Shown one piece after another: positions 7,759 through 17,600 of a stretch of 64,000 bases of DNA. Location of the stretch: NCBI GenBank assembly GCA_012522795.1, contig JAAYJT010000042.1:1-64000 (forward strand), in the 5' to 3' direction. Origin of the DNA: Bacteroidales bacterium (GTDB taxonomy: Bacteria; Bacteroidota; Bacteroidia; Bacteroidales; JAAYJT01). How positions within the stretch are numbered: the stretch's first letter is position 1; the number at the start of each line of letters is the position of its first letter. The notes beneath the pieces are model-generated. The model was not told the origin of the DNA and did not search any database. It was given only the letters and a program-made list of their open reading frames with translations. A program made the position numbers and the translations under genes.

Positions 7759-9489
7759 ATGCGATTTAACCGGACTTTTTTTCTTCTGTTTATTTTCCTT
7801 TTAAGTAATTATTTAAATCTTTTTGCACAAAATAAATATCCACAGGGATATTTTCGCCTGCCACTTGATCTTACACCTTCATTATCCGGTACTTTCTCTG
7901 AGATCAGATCCAATCATTTTCATTCAGGTGTGGATCTCAGAACTCAGGGAGCTGAAGGCAAGCCTGTTTATGCTATTGCAGATGGACATGTGGCGAGGAT
8001 AAGGGTTCAGCCTGTAGGATTCGGAAAGGCTTTATATATTGAACATTCCAATGGATATACCTCTGTGTACGGGCATCTCCACAATTTTATCCCCGCCATT
8101 CAGAAATATGTTGTTGCAGAACAATACAGAAGGGAATCGTTTGATGTGGATTTATACCCTGCTGAAGATAAATTTTATTTCAAGAAGGGCGATCTGATTG
8201 CATGGAGTGGAAATTCAGGTAGTTCGGGAGGTCCACATCTGCATTTTGAGATAAGAAAAACTTCAAATCAGAACCCGATAAATCCCTTGTTATGTGGGCT
8301 GGACATCCGGGATAATATAGCTCCTGTCATACAGGCTTTTAAGGTTTATCCTGTAAGCGAATATTCCACCGTGAATAATTCTCCGGATAATATGCTGTTC
8401 ACAGTTACGGCAAATAACAACACATACACCATCAACGATAATAAGCCTCTTATGATATCGGGGGATGTGGCTTTCGGTGTTCAGTCGTATGACAAGCATA
8501 ATGCCAGTGAACTTCGTAACGGTATTGTTTCATTTAAGGTTTTTATTGACGATGAGCAGGTTTTTGCTTATCGTGTGGATGAGATTAGTTTTGATGAAAC
8601 CCGATATGTGAACTCGGTTATTGATTATGAGGAACTTATCAGAAGGAAACGAAGGTTTATTCAAACCAGGATACTGCCAAATAATCCGCTTAAAATATAT
8701 TCATCAGTTAAAAACAAGGGTGTGTTTACTTTTGATGAAAACAAAGAATATAAAGTCGTAGTTGAGCTTGCTGATGTGGCAGGGAATAAAGGAATTCTAA
8801 AATTCCTGGTAATTGGTAAACCACCTGTACATATACCTTTAAACCGTAATGAGCATAAAAATTCGGTTCATTTCAGGTGGGATCATCCCAATAGTTTTGA
8901 GTCTGAGACTTTTAACCTTGAAATCCCTCCCGGTTCATTGTATGAGAATATCTGGTTCACCTATAAGGAAGAACGGCCAAAGAATGGAACCTTTGCAAAG
9001 CTTTATCATGTGCATAATTATTATACACCTCTGCATAATAGCTTTACGATCTCGATAAAGACGGAGAATTTGTCGCCGGCATTGATTAATAAGGCAGTAG
9101 TTGCTCGTCTTGATGAAAAGGGGCAATGGGTTTCGGAAGGTGGCGGTTATAAAAATGGCTTTATGACTGCGAGATCAAGGAATTTTGGGGTTTATAGCGT
9201 GAAAGTTGACACTCTGGCGCCAAAAATCATACCTGTCAACATTCAAAATGGAAAGAATATTAGCCAGCAGAAAACCATCAGCCTGAAGATCAGCGATTCA
9301 TTTGCAGGTATTAAATCATACAGGGCAACCATGAATGGGAAATGGATTTTAATGGATTACGACAGGAAAAATGATCTGATAACCTACGAAATTGACGACA
9401 GAACATTAAAAGGCAATAATTCGTTTTTGCTGGTGGTTGAGGATAATGTTGGAAATCGCTCTGAGTACAAGGCTAATCTGATAAGATAA
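7759..9489 (+). CDS. Secreted M23-family metallopeptidase
   Basis: A 576-residue protein with a signal peptide (1-23, ending LFAQ) and an N-terminal LytM/M23 domain (about 50-165). The zinc ligands are visible: HSGVD (H55, D59) and HLHF (H160, H162), with GHLH at 106-108. M23 domains cut peptide cross-links in peptidoglycan or, in some members, glycine-rich proteins. Residues after about 180 form long strand-rich repeats resembling Ig-like or bacterial surface modules, with no T9SS sorting signal at the end. A role in cell-wall remodelling in the periplasm is most likely. It converges with the M48 gene. Confidence 0.88.
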   Translation: MRFNRTFFLLFIFLLSNYLNLFAQNKYPQGYFRLPLDLTPSLSGTFSEIRSNHFHSGVDLRTQGAEGKPVYAIADGHVARIRVQPVGFGKALYIEHSNGYTSVYGHLHNFIPAIQKYVVAEQYRRESFDVDLYPAEDKFYFKKGDLIAWSGNSGSSGGPHLHFEIRKTSNQNPINPLLCGLDIRDNIAPVIQAFKVYPVSEYSTVNNSPDNMLFTVTANNNTYTINDNKPLMISGDVAFGVQSYDKHNASELRNGIVSFKVFIDDEQVFAYRVDEISFDETRYVNSVIDYEELIRRKRRFIQTRILPNNPLKIYSSVKNKGVFTFDENKEYKVVVELADVAGNKGILKFLVIGKPPVHIPLNRNEHKNSVHFRWDHPNSFESETFNLEIPPGSLYENIWFTYKEERPKNGTFAKLYHVHNYYTPLHNSFTISIKTENLSPALINKAVVARLDEKGQWVSEGGGYKNGFMTARSRNFGVYSVKVDTLAPKIIPVNIQNGKNISQQKTISLKISDSFAGIKSYRATMNGKWILMDYDRKNDLITYEIDDRTLKGNNSFLLVVEDNVGNRSEYKANLIR

Positions 9490-9529
9490 AGCGATATATT
9501 TTAGTCGTAAAATCCTTCCCAAAACAATT

Positions 9530-10771
9530 TTAACCTTCGTTATTGTTAATTGCTCTGATCCTTTGCAGCAGGGTAGGGTGGGAGTAATGGAAGAAGACAT
9601 ATAATGGATGGGGGGTAAGGTTGCCAAGATTTTTCTGAGTAAGCTTTTTCAGGCTGTTTATCAGCTCCTTACCAAATCCATAGTTTTTTGCAAATCTGTC
9701 AGCCTGATATTCAGCTTTCCGCGACCAAAGGTTTAAAAATATTCCAAGTACAAATGATATGGGGCTGAACAAAATTCCAAAGGCTATCATACCTATATGA
9801 AAAGAATGCTCCTCAACACCAAATGCTGCGCTAAGCATAGGGCTACCGATAAATACCGAGAACAGCAGTAGTATCATTCCGGTTTGTAAAATGCCTGTGA
9901 TCAGGTTTATCCAAATGTGTTTTTTCTTGTAATGACCTGTTTCATGTGCTAAAACAGCTACTATTTCTGTTTTTTCCAGATCGTTGATTAGTGTATCGTA
10001 AAGAACAATCCGCTTTTTAGGACCAATACCAGTGAAATAAGCATTAGCTTTTGTGGATCGCTTAGAACCATCAATAACAAAAATGTTTTTCAGTTTAAAA
10101 CCGGCTTTCTTGACAAACTGCAGAATAGTATCACGCAGTTCTCCTGCTTCAAGAGGGGTTTGCTTGTTGAATAAAGGCACAATGATACTTGAATAAACAA
10201 GAGTCATGAAAACCGAAAAAATGCTAATGGCTATCCATGCATATATCCAGAACATTTGCTGGGTTTTCATATAAATCCATATGATAAGTGAAAGCAGCCC
10301 GCCGCCTATTATTGCTCCCAGCAGCCAACCTTTGATTTTGTCTAGTACAAAGGTTAAAGGTGTGGTTTTATTAAAACCAAAGCGTTCTTCGATCACGAAA
10401 ATCTGATAAACTGCAAACGGAGTTGAAAGAATATCGGATACAAGCATTAGTGAGCCAAAAAATAATAATGCCATAAGTACAGGATGCGTGGTAATGCTTC
10501 TGATTATCCCGTCAGCCCACGGAATACCACCAGCCAGAATAAAAACTATCATTATCAGAAACCCAAAAGTGCCTGAGATCAGACCAAAACGAGTATTTGT
10601 CTTTTTGTATTCCTGTTGTCTGGAGTATTGTTCTTCATCGTAAATACCTTTCAACTCATCGGGGATATGAGTGAAATGATGCCGGTAGTTAAGAAAATCA
10701 AGCCACAGTTCAAACAAAAAGTCGGCAACAAGAATGACTATAATAATACTGAAAAGTAATGAGGGGCTCAT
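9530..10771 (-). CDS. M48-family membrane metalloprotease (Ste24/CAAX protease 1 type)
   Basis: A 413-residue polytopic protein with several membrane segments before and after the active site. The zinc motif is AHETGHYKKKH, with the downstream ligand glutamate in RKAEYQADRFA. Long membrane-rich N-terminal parts and the motif FGFNKTTPLTFVLD match Ste24-like M48A proteases rather than short HtpX. In bacteria these act in membrane-protein quality control; prenyl-protein substrates are not expected. It follows dnaB with a 14-base gap on the same strand, so it may be read from the dnaB promoter. Confidence 0.88.
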   Translation of the reverse strand: MSPSLLFSIIIVILVADFLFELWLDFLNYRHHFTHIPDELKGIYDEEQYSRQQEYKKTNTRFGLISGTFGFLIMIVFILAGGIPWADGIIRSITTHPVLMALLFFGSLMLVSDILSTPFAVYQIFVIEERFGFNKTTPLTFVLDKIKGWLLGAIIGGGLLSLIIWIYMKTQQMFWIYAWIAISIFSVFMTLVYSSIIVPLFNKQTPLEAGELRDTILQFVKKAGFKLKNIFVIDGSKRSTKANAYFTGIGPKKRIVLYDTLINDLEKTEIVAVLAHETGHYKKKHIWINLITGILQTGMILLLFSVFIGSPMLSAAFGVEEHSFHIGMIAFGILFSPISFVLGIFLNLWSRKAEYQADRFAKNYGFGKELINSLKKLTQKNLGNLTPHPLYVFFHYSHPTLLQRIRAINNNEG

Positions 10772-10785
10772 AAAAAAATGATGCT

Positions 10786-12315
10786 TTAGTATGGTAATTC
10801 CTGTTCTTCATCGGTTTCATCATCCATTTCATTCATTTTACTCTGGTAGGTAACCACATTCTGACCATATGCCTGACCTGTTCCAGGTTCAAACTGAGGG
10901 GAGGTTTCAAGCTCAAGGAAAAGAGCATTTTTATCAATAAACTGGAATCTCAGATCACTTAGCTTTCCGTTTCTATGCTTCGCAATGCTTACTTCAGCAA
11001 TTCCTCTGGTGGAGTTACCCTGGTCATCCACTGTAATTTTATAATACTCAGGACGATATAAGAATAGCACCATATCGGCATCCTGTTCAATAGCTCCTGA
11101 TTCACGAAGGTCGGAAAGAATAGGTCTTTTTGAACCTCCGCGGGTTTCAACAGCACGGCTTAGCTGAGAAATAGCTATGATTGGAATATTTAATTCTTTG
11201 GCAAGACTTTTTAGTGAACGCGAGATATTGCTTATTTCCTGCTCACGGTTTCCTTTAACCTCACCACCACCCGACATTAACTGAAGGTAGTCGATCATAG
11301 CAAGCTGGATATTATGTTGAGCTTTGAGTCGACGACATTTAGCCCTTAATTCAAAAATAGTAAGAGCCGGACTATCGTCAATAAGTAGCGGGGCGTCTTC
11401 AAGATTTTTGATTTTTGCATTTAGCTGGTGCCACTCATGATTTTCGAGATTGCCCTTTTTAAGTTTATCAGCAGGCAATCCGGTTTCTGCTGAAATAAGA
11501 CGGGTAACAAGCTGGATAGCTGACATTTCAAGAGAAAATACAGCAATGGGCATATTATAAACAACTGAAATATTAAGAGCCATTGACAGCATAAATGCTG
11601 TTTTACCCATACCTGGTCTGGCTGCAATAATGATAAGGTCAGAAGGCTGCCAGCCGTTAGTTATGCGGTCTAACGATGAAAATCCTGATGGAACTCCGCT
11701 AAGCCCACCTTCTGTATTTCTTGCTTTTTCAATGTTTTCAACAGCTTCTCTGATAAGTGCAGGCATATTATAAACGCTTCGCCTGATGTTTGTTTCGCTT
11801 AACGAAAACAAATTCCTTTCAGCCTTATCGAGCAGATCAAAAACATCAACAGTGTCTTCAAAAGAGTCATGAATTATTTCGGATGAAGCACGGATCAATT
11901 CACGCTGTATGTATTTCTGCATTAAAATACGTGCGTGATATTCAATATTGGCTGCCGATGATATCCGATTTGTAAGTTGAGTAATGTAAAATGGTCCGCC
12001 AACAATGTCAAGTTTACCATTAGTCTTAAGTTTGTTTGTAACTGTGAGAATATCAACCGGTTGAGTTTCTTGGAATAATTGTAGTATAGCTTCAAAAATA
12101 TACTGATGTATCTCTTTATAGAAGGTTTCCGGTTTTAATATATCAATCACAGCTGTGAGAGCATCTTTCTCAAGCATGATAGCGCCAAGTACGGCTTCTT
12201 CAAGATCTAAAGCCTGTGGCGGCAGTTTCCCATGTTCGCTTATATCACTGACAATAACTCGTTTAGCCGTTCTTCGGGTAGTTTTTTCAATTATAGGTGT
12301 TTTAGTTTCTTCCAT
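10786..12315 (-). CDS. dnaB: Replicative DNA helicase DnaB
   Basis: A 509-residue hexameric helicase that unwinds DNA ahead of the replication fork. The N-terminal primase-interacting domain (about 30-135, starting LPPQALDLEEAVLGAIMLE) is followed by a linker and the RecA-like core. The Walker A is ARPGMGKTAF, the Walker B region is AMIDYLQLMSG, and arginine/DNA-binding motifs include SQLSRAVETRG and DLRESGAIEQDAD. Length is normal and no intein is present. A TATTTTTG promoter box sits only five bases before the ATG, hinting at a very short or absent leader. Confidence 0.97.
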   Translation of the reverse strand: MEETKTPIIEKTTRRTAKRVIVSDISEHGKLPPQALDLEEAVLGAIMLEKDALTAVIDILKPETFYKEIHQYIFEAILQLFQETQPVDILTVTNKLKTNGKLDIVGGPFYITQLTNRISSAANIEYHARILMQKYIQRELIRASSEIIHDSFEDTVDVFDLLDKAERNLFSLSETNIRRSVYNMPALIREAVENIEKARNTEGGLSGVPSGFSSLDRITNGWQPSDLIIIAARPGMGKTAFMLSMALNISVVYNMPIAVFSLEMSAIQLVTRLISAETGLPADKLKKGNLENHEWHQLNAKIKNLEDAPLLIDDSPALTIFELRAKCRRLKAQHNIQLAMIDYLQLMSGGGEVKGNREQEISNISRSLKSLAKELNIPIIAISQLSRAVETRGGSKRPILSDLRESGAIEQDADMVLFLYRPEYYKITVDDQGNSTRGIAEVSIAKHRNGKLSDLRFQFIDKNALFLELETSPQFEPGTGQAYGQNVVTYQSKMNEMDDETDEEQELPY

Positions 12316-12319
12316 GACC

Positions 12320-12327
12320 CAAAAATA
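12320..12327 (-). promoter_or_regulatory. Bacteroidota -7 box next to the dnaB start (TATTTTTG)
   Basis: Reads TATTTTTG on the minus strand and ends five bases from the dnaB ATG. If used, the transcript would start at or near the start codon. Confidence 0.35.
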
Positions 12328-12552
12328 AGTAATTACATTATATCCCTGCAGAATTAACTATAAAAAAGTTTTTAACACCGGATAAATCACATCACAAATC
12401 TGAAAAGTGTCATAAACCTTTATTCCTCTCTAAAAATCATCCCTGGCTGAACCATGAAAAGCTAATTTGCTATAAAAATCTCGTAGAGTCATAATAATCA
12501 GGCGCTTCGAGAGCTTCAGCATTCAAAAAGCTAATCCTATATCCCTTTATCA

Positions 12553-12725
12553 ACCCCATAAGGGGTGCTATGATTATAATGCCTATGGTACTCTAAAACA
12601 CATAAAAACCCCGAAGGGGTGAAATTATTATAACCGCCATGTTTCCACTCTACCATAGAGAACCCTGAAGGGGTGGTATGTTTATAGAAAATTTGACAAA
12701 TTCCAACCCTAAGCCCTACAGGGGC
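12553..12725. repeat. Four tandem palindromic repeats, about 54 bp apart
   Basis: Four GC-rich palindromic cores lie at 12553-12566, 12608-12620, 12662-12674 and 12713-12725. Each has the form ACCC(C), a short A-rich centre and GGGGT; the last is GCCCTACAGGGGC. Spacing is 51-55 bases, and the spacers share ATTATTATAA/TTATA- and ATGG-like patches. The minus-strand frame through them reads a false peptide with repeated TPSGF. The cores could form small hairpins. They interrupt the 3' side of the AAA_14 gene remnant. Similar TPSGF-type frames are, to my knowledge, a recurring artefact in Bacteroidota genomes. Confidence 0.7.
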
Positions 12726-12754
12726 TTCCCTAAATAGGGTTGCACCGTTTTGAT

Positions 12755-12954
12755 TCTGTTTGAAAAACGAACGCAGATCTGATTCCACTATAGCTCCGGT
12801 ATCTGGGCTTTCAAAATTATAATACGGCAAATGCCCAAACAGATGTTTTACCAGCGTTGTCTTACCAGATTGCCGTGGGTCCGGTAATAGTGAGCACCGG
12901 GTATTGTGCAGCCATTTCCTGCATTTCTGGTTCTATTTCTCTTCGTAGATACAT
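12755..12954 (-). pseudogene. AAA_14-type ATPase, N-terminal fragment with a frameshift
   Basis: From the ATG at 12954 the frame reads MYLRREIEPEMQEMAAQYPV and VLTITGP, then stops. Removing one C in the run GGACCCACGG restores the Walker A as TGPRQSGKTTLVKHL, followed by LPYYNFESPDTGAIVESD and LRSFFKQN. This is the N-terminal part of AAA_14/DUF4143 ATP-binding proteins (usually near 380 residues). Beyond KQN the sequence passes into the palindromic repeats, so about 300 residues are missing. These proteins are common accessory genes in Bacteroidota with an ill-defined role. Confidence 0.75.
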
Positions 12955-13052
12955 TTTTATGTATATTTATAGTTGAACTGCAAATACACATAAGTTTGCT
13001 AAATGATGTATCAGTTTGATTATTTATTCTGGGCAGATATTAGAAACTGCAT

Positions 13053-14516
13053 TCAGTCAGTTTCTAATATATCATGCAGGAAATTATAAAAGGATCTTAT
13101 GGATATTAAATACTGATCCGAGGATTTTTTTATCTTGTTCATGAAAGAAGCAGCTTCCGGCAGATTTGCAACAGCTTCATTATATTCAAGTATTGCTTCA
13201 GCATCAGATAAAACCTTTTCTTTAGCGAGCTCGTTGTTGAAATGAGCTGCTATATCTAGAATATCACTTTGTCCGAAAAAAATAGGGTCATAATAATAGT
13301 TCAGTGAAAGGATATTTTCAAGATCTATAAAAGAAACAGGATTAATTTCCGGACTAGATGAGGCAAGTTCATCATATATCAATCTGACTTCTTTATCATT
13401 AAATGTAACTATACAATTACACTTAGCAGCAACATCTGATAGTATTTGTCTGAATTGTATGAGGGGGTTAATATCAGGTTCAAGCAAATAATGATTTATT
13501 TCCATTTTTATATCCTTTTCTCCGAGTATTCCGGAACTAATAAAAAACGGAAGTTGTTCGTAGGGCTTTAAGCCGTCAAACAAAGGCAAAGCAGGTTTAT
13601 GATACCAAACCCGCAAAAAACATAGTTGTTGATTTCTTTTTCCGAGAAAGTCCTTTAAAGCCGCTTTGTTAGTTAAAACAATGTTTTCCTTATGAGCCTT
13701 GAGCTTCCTGATTTGCACTGGATCGGTAAGGAAATCATATGGAATATTGTCTGGGATTAGTATTCCTTTATAATACAGGTCGAATTTTTGAAGTTCATCA
13801 AGCCATTGCAGTTTAAAAACCGAGTTCTGAGGTACACGTTTCCAGCAATGTCCTTTGAAATCACATGGATAAGGGTAATCGCAATAAGTACCTATGTCAA
13901 TTGCGGGTGATTTATCAAGTTTTATCACTACAAGCTGTTCTTCAATCTCCTGTTGCACAAATGACTGCAACTTCAATATATCTTTTGTAACATTTTGCTG
14001 TATAAACAACTCGTTGAGTTTTGGTTCACTATTAAGGACATAATCCTCATTCATATAAATAATGAAGAAACCATCCAGTTTCAGTCCGCTGCCGGTGATC
14101 ACATAATATTGCAGAGCGGCATCCATTAAATATGTTTCGCTGATCGCAAGTGAGCTTTTAACTTCATAGCCGTACCATTTCCCATCCTGATACGCCAGGA
14201 TATCGAGAGCTGCCAATACACCATTATATACAAATGCTGCTTCATAGATAGTATTAGTGTTTTGAGAAATAAGACTTTGTGTATATGCCACTGATTTAGC
14301 ATATTGAAAAGGGGTAGAAGGTGATGCATCCACACCTTCGGGGAACAGGTCTCGGGCAATCAATCCGATATTAGTTCCACGTTTGAATTTGACAAGTCGT
14401 TCTGGAGTCAGCTTGTCGCGAAGATAATAGCGTTTTTTGTATAAATACAACGCTTTATGGCATTGCCAGCCTCTGATAAAAGCTGATTTTGAAAGAGCAT
14501 GTTTACTGGTTGTCAT
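13053..14516 (-). CDS. DUF2779 protein with PD-(D/E)XK nuclease and likely Fe-S cysteines
   Basis: A 487-residue protein whose N-terminal 225 residues resemble Cas4/AddB-type nucleases. Visible are E91, D104 in ALDILAY, E117 and K119 in YEVKSS, and a helix with AALQYYV. Four cysteines (C19, C211, C217, C223) have the N-terminal-one plus C-terminal-three layout that holds a 4Fe-4S cluster in that family. The rest (DUF2779, about 280-480) is unassigned. A DNA-end nuclease role is likely from the family but unproven. It is a lone gene next to the palindromic repeats, and ends in the usual DUF2779 length range. Confidence 0.78.
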   Translation of the reverse strand: MTTSKHALSKSAFIRGWQCHKALYLYKKRYYLRDKLTPERLVKFKRGTNIGLIARDLFPEGVDASPSTPFQYAKSVAYTQSLISQNTNTIYEAAFVYNGVLAALDILAYQDGKWYGYEVKSSLAISETYLMDAALQYYVITGSGLKLDGFFIIYMNEDYVLNSEPKLNELFIQQNVTKDILKLQSFVQQEIEEQLVVIKLDKSPAIDIGTYCDYPYPCDFKGHCWKRVPQNSVFKLQWLDELQKFDLYYKGILIPDNIPYDFLTDPVQIRKLKAHKENIVLTNKAALKDFLGKRNQQLCFLRVWYHKPALPLFDGLKPYEQLPFFISSGILGEKDIKMEINHYLLEPDINPLIQFRQILSDVAAKCNCIVTFNDKEVRLIYDELASSSPEINPVSFIDLENILSLNYYYDPIFFGQSDILDIAAHFNNELAKEKVLSDAEAILEYNEAVANLPEAASFMNKIKKSSDQYLISIRSFYNFLHDILETD

Positions 14517-14561
14517 AATTTGAAGCCCAATTAAGTGGGCAGGGACTTATGCAGGCTGATA

Positions 14562-14606
14562 ATAAAAAGACCGGATGTATAGGGGTTCATTTCCCTATAC
14601 ATCCGG
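14562..14606 (-). terminator. Strong rho-independent terminator
   Basis: A perfect 14-bp stem (14571-14584 with 14593-14606) and 8-nt loop, followed on the minus strand by a T-rich run. It begins just after the stop of the S8 protease gene and ends that transcript. Confidence 0.88.
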
Positions 14607-14613
14607 AGTTTAA

Positions 14614-17600
14614 TTATTTCATCGAAACTATTTTCTTAATAAACATTTCATTACCAATACTGATTCTGCAGAAATAAATTCCGGGTAACATATCTTCTGA
14701 TTCAACGGGCAGTTGATAATCGCCGGCTGGTTCATAAGTATCTTTCAATGATAGGATCATTTTACCCTGAGAATTGAACAATTCAATATTAACCTGTGAA
14801 TCTACCGGTAATGAATAGGATATCATTGTTGAACCTGAGAAAGGATTAGGATAAACTGCAGGTTCGTAAATTTTTGTCATTAAATTTTCATTATACTGAT
14901 ATTTAATCATCGGCACTTCTATTGCATTAACATTGGCAGCAACTACATCACCCCAGGTGAGGTCATTCAGTCTGGTCTTGAATTTCATGATGGTTTTTCT
15001 TTCTGCAGGTAGGGGCGAATTATCGAAACTAAAGATAATACAGCGCAGGCTGTTGCCAATCTCAGCACATCTGAATTCATAGCCTCTCAGAGCTATTTCC
15101 ACATCCTTCATTGTTAATCCCTGAATATCAAACTGCAATCCGGCTAAAGTACCATCATTTGCTAGATCGATTCCGTCATTATTCAGATAAATATAACCAG
15201 TTTCTGAATTCACTATTTGCGAACCATGTTTTCTTTCGCCAACAATTATACTGTTTGTACCAACAACATCCTGTACGTTGATAATATTGTCGCCGTTAAC
15301 GTCAGCATTTTCAAAACAGAAAGGAGTAGGATTCTGAAGGAGGATATAGTTGGTAGTTGTAACAATATCAAGTACACTCACAACTCCGTCGCAGTTTGAA
15401 TCGCCCAGTAGCGGCAGGCTCATACTTCCAATGAAAATATTGTCAATAAACACATTATCACCTTCATTATTGATCTTATCATGAATGCGGCAGCTTGATT
15501 GAAGTGTTATTGTGAAAGCCGTGCCTTTGAATTCAGAAAGATCAAATATCTTTTTAGAAAACGGATCAGCATTTGTGGTTGGATTAAAATCCATAACACC
15601 ATCAATATCAGCAATCTGAACAGTATCATTGATAAGAACTCTGAACCATGAGAATTTGATTCCCAAACTATAGGTTTGACGCAGATCAAATGCTAGATAT
15701 ACTTCGGGCATATTAGTGGCGTCAACATTACATATTTCGGCAAAACCATGAAAATCAACGTTTGAATTCCATGCCTGCTCTGGTGTTGTTCCTGTAGGTG
15801 TTCCTGACCAGCCAGTGAATAATCCAGCACCGGTGAAATGTAATCCGAATTCACTTTCATATGCCGAACGCCTGTCAACTTTTACAAATGCTTTTGAGTT
15901 TGAGGAAAGAATGAAATTATCTGATTCCCCGGTTTCAAAATCATCTTCAAGCGGGAGGTTTCTTCCGTCAATAGAAAAATGATCATCAAATACTACAGTG
16001 GTAGTGCCATTGGCATTAACTACGGTAACATGAACACTGTAAACACCTGGAGCAGTGAAAATAATTTCAGGATGCTGGCTTGCTGATGTGGTTCCGTTAA
16101 TGAACATATATGTTGAAGGTGTAAAGCTCCATTGCCAGCTTGTCGGATTATAAAGAGTATTATCTTCAATTGTTATTGGGTCATAAATACAACCTGCTGT
16201 TGAGCTGGCTTCAAACTGCGGATATGGAGCGGGATTATTTGTTACCACAATGAAGCCTTGTTTGGTAAGGGTTTCATTTCCGTATGCGTTTTGAGCTGTC
16301 AGGGTAACATTATATGTGCCGGGAGTGGAATAGGTGATACCTGTGGGATCTTTAACAGTTGAAGTAGCAGGTACACCTCCGTTGAATGTCCAGTTCCATG
16401 AATTGGGAACCCCTTTTGTGAGATCAGTGAAATTAATTGACTGCCCAGGTTGAATAATAGTAACGGGAGTGCTGAAATCAGGTTGTGGAGAAAAAGGAAC
16501 AGCTTTTACAGCTGCGTATGCATCAATTCTTCCGGCACCCAATTGTCCTGCCCATTGTGGGTTCAAAGCGTCAATATTAACGCAAGTAGCTTCCATAACG
16601 CTTTTAAGATCAGCATTTGTGAGGTTGGGATTAATTGATTTCATCAATCCGGCAAGTCCTGCTGCCACAGGGGTAGCCATTGAAGTACCAAAATATGAAT
16701 CGTAATAACCCATTGACGTGTTTTCAAAAACAGTGCTTAAAAGTCCCATAGGACCGGGTGAAGCATAACCACCGGGAGCACACACTGAAACGTAGGTACC
16801 CCAGTTCGAAAAGTCAGTTTTTACGTCATTATCGTTAGTTGAAACAACAGCAATAACGTGGGCATAGCCTGCAGGATATCTTATTGCATTGTCAGATTCG
16901 TTTCCTGCAGAAGCTAAAAACGAAATTCCCATGGCAGCACCTGTATTAATAATATTCTGATAGGTTTGGCTATATCCTGAACCTCCATATGACATACTTA
17001 TAACATCGGCGCCATTATTAATTGCCCAGTTTACACCCTGTTGTGAGTGAGTAATTGCTACTGCCTGATTGGAAGCTCTTACGCCAATTAAACTTGTATT
17101 ATAGCCAATTGCAGCAATTCCGAGATGATTGTTTGTTTCGCCTGCAGCAAGTCCGGCACAGTGAGTTCCATGCGACCAGTCGCCAGGATCACCAGTATTT
17201 GGAGGGTTTGAATCCGGGGTGTTGTTTACCACATTACGTTGCAAAACAACTTTATTGGTAAGATCGGGGTGATGTGACCATACTGCATTATCAACTATAG
17301 CAATTTTAATTTCAGGATCGCCTTTTGTAATTTCCCATGCCTGTTCAGCATTGATAACATCAAGATGCCATTTCCATTTATAGGGTCCGTTGACCAGATT
17401 GTAAAGGCTGTCGTTGGGCTTGAAATCGGGATAGTAGCAAGGTACTTTTTCTGCATAATCTATTTCGGGTTTTGCTTCAAGATCTGAAATTATTTTATTA
17501 AGCGCTTTATGATCGGTGAAAGTTAAAAGGAAGGTCCTTAATAACTTGATGTCATTATTGGCATCAAGGGGACGGTTAATGCTGATAAGTTCATGTTTGT

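Noticed and set aside
12553-12725. CRISPR array
   Set aside because: Only four imperfect cores of about 13 bases, spacers share sequence with each other, and there are no cas genes nearby.
12537-12830. Minus-strand frame of 97 codons with repeated TPSGF text
   Set aside because: The frame is made by the palindromic repeats plus the tail of the AAA_14 relic; the repeat pattern is nucleotide-based and the protein is not believable.
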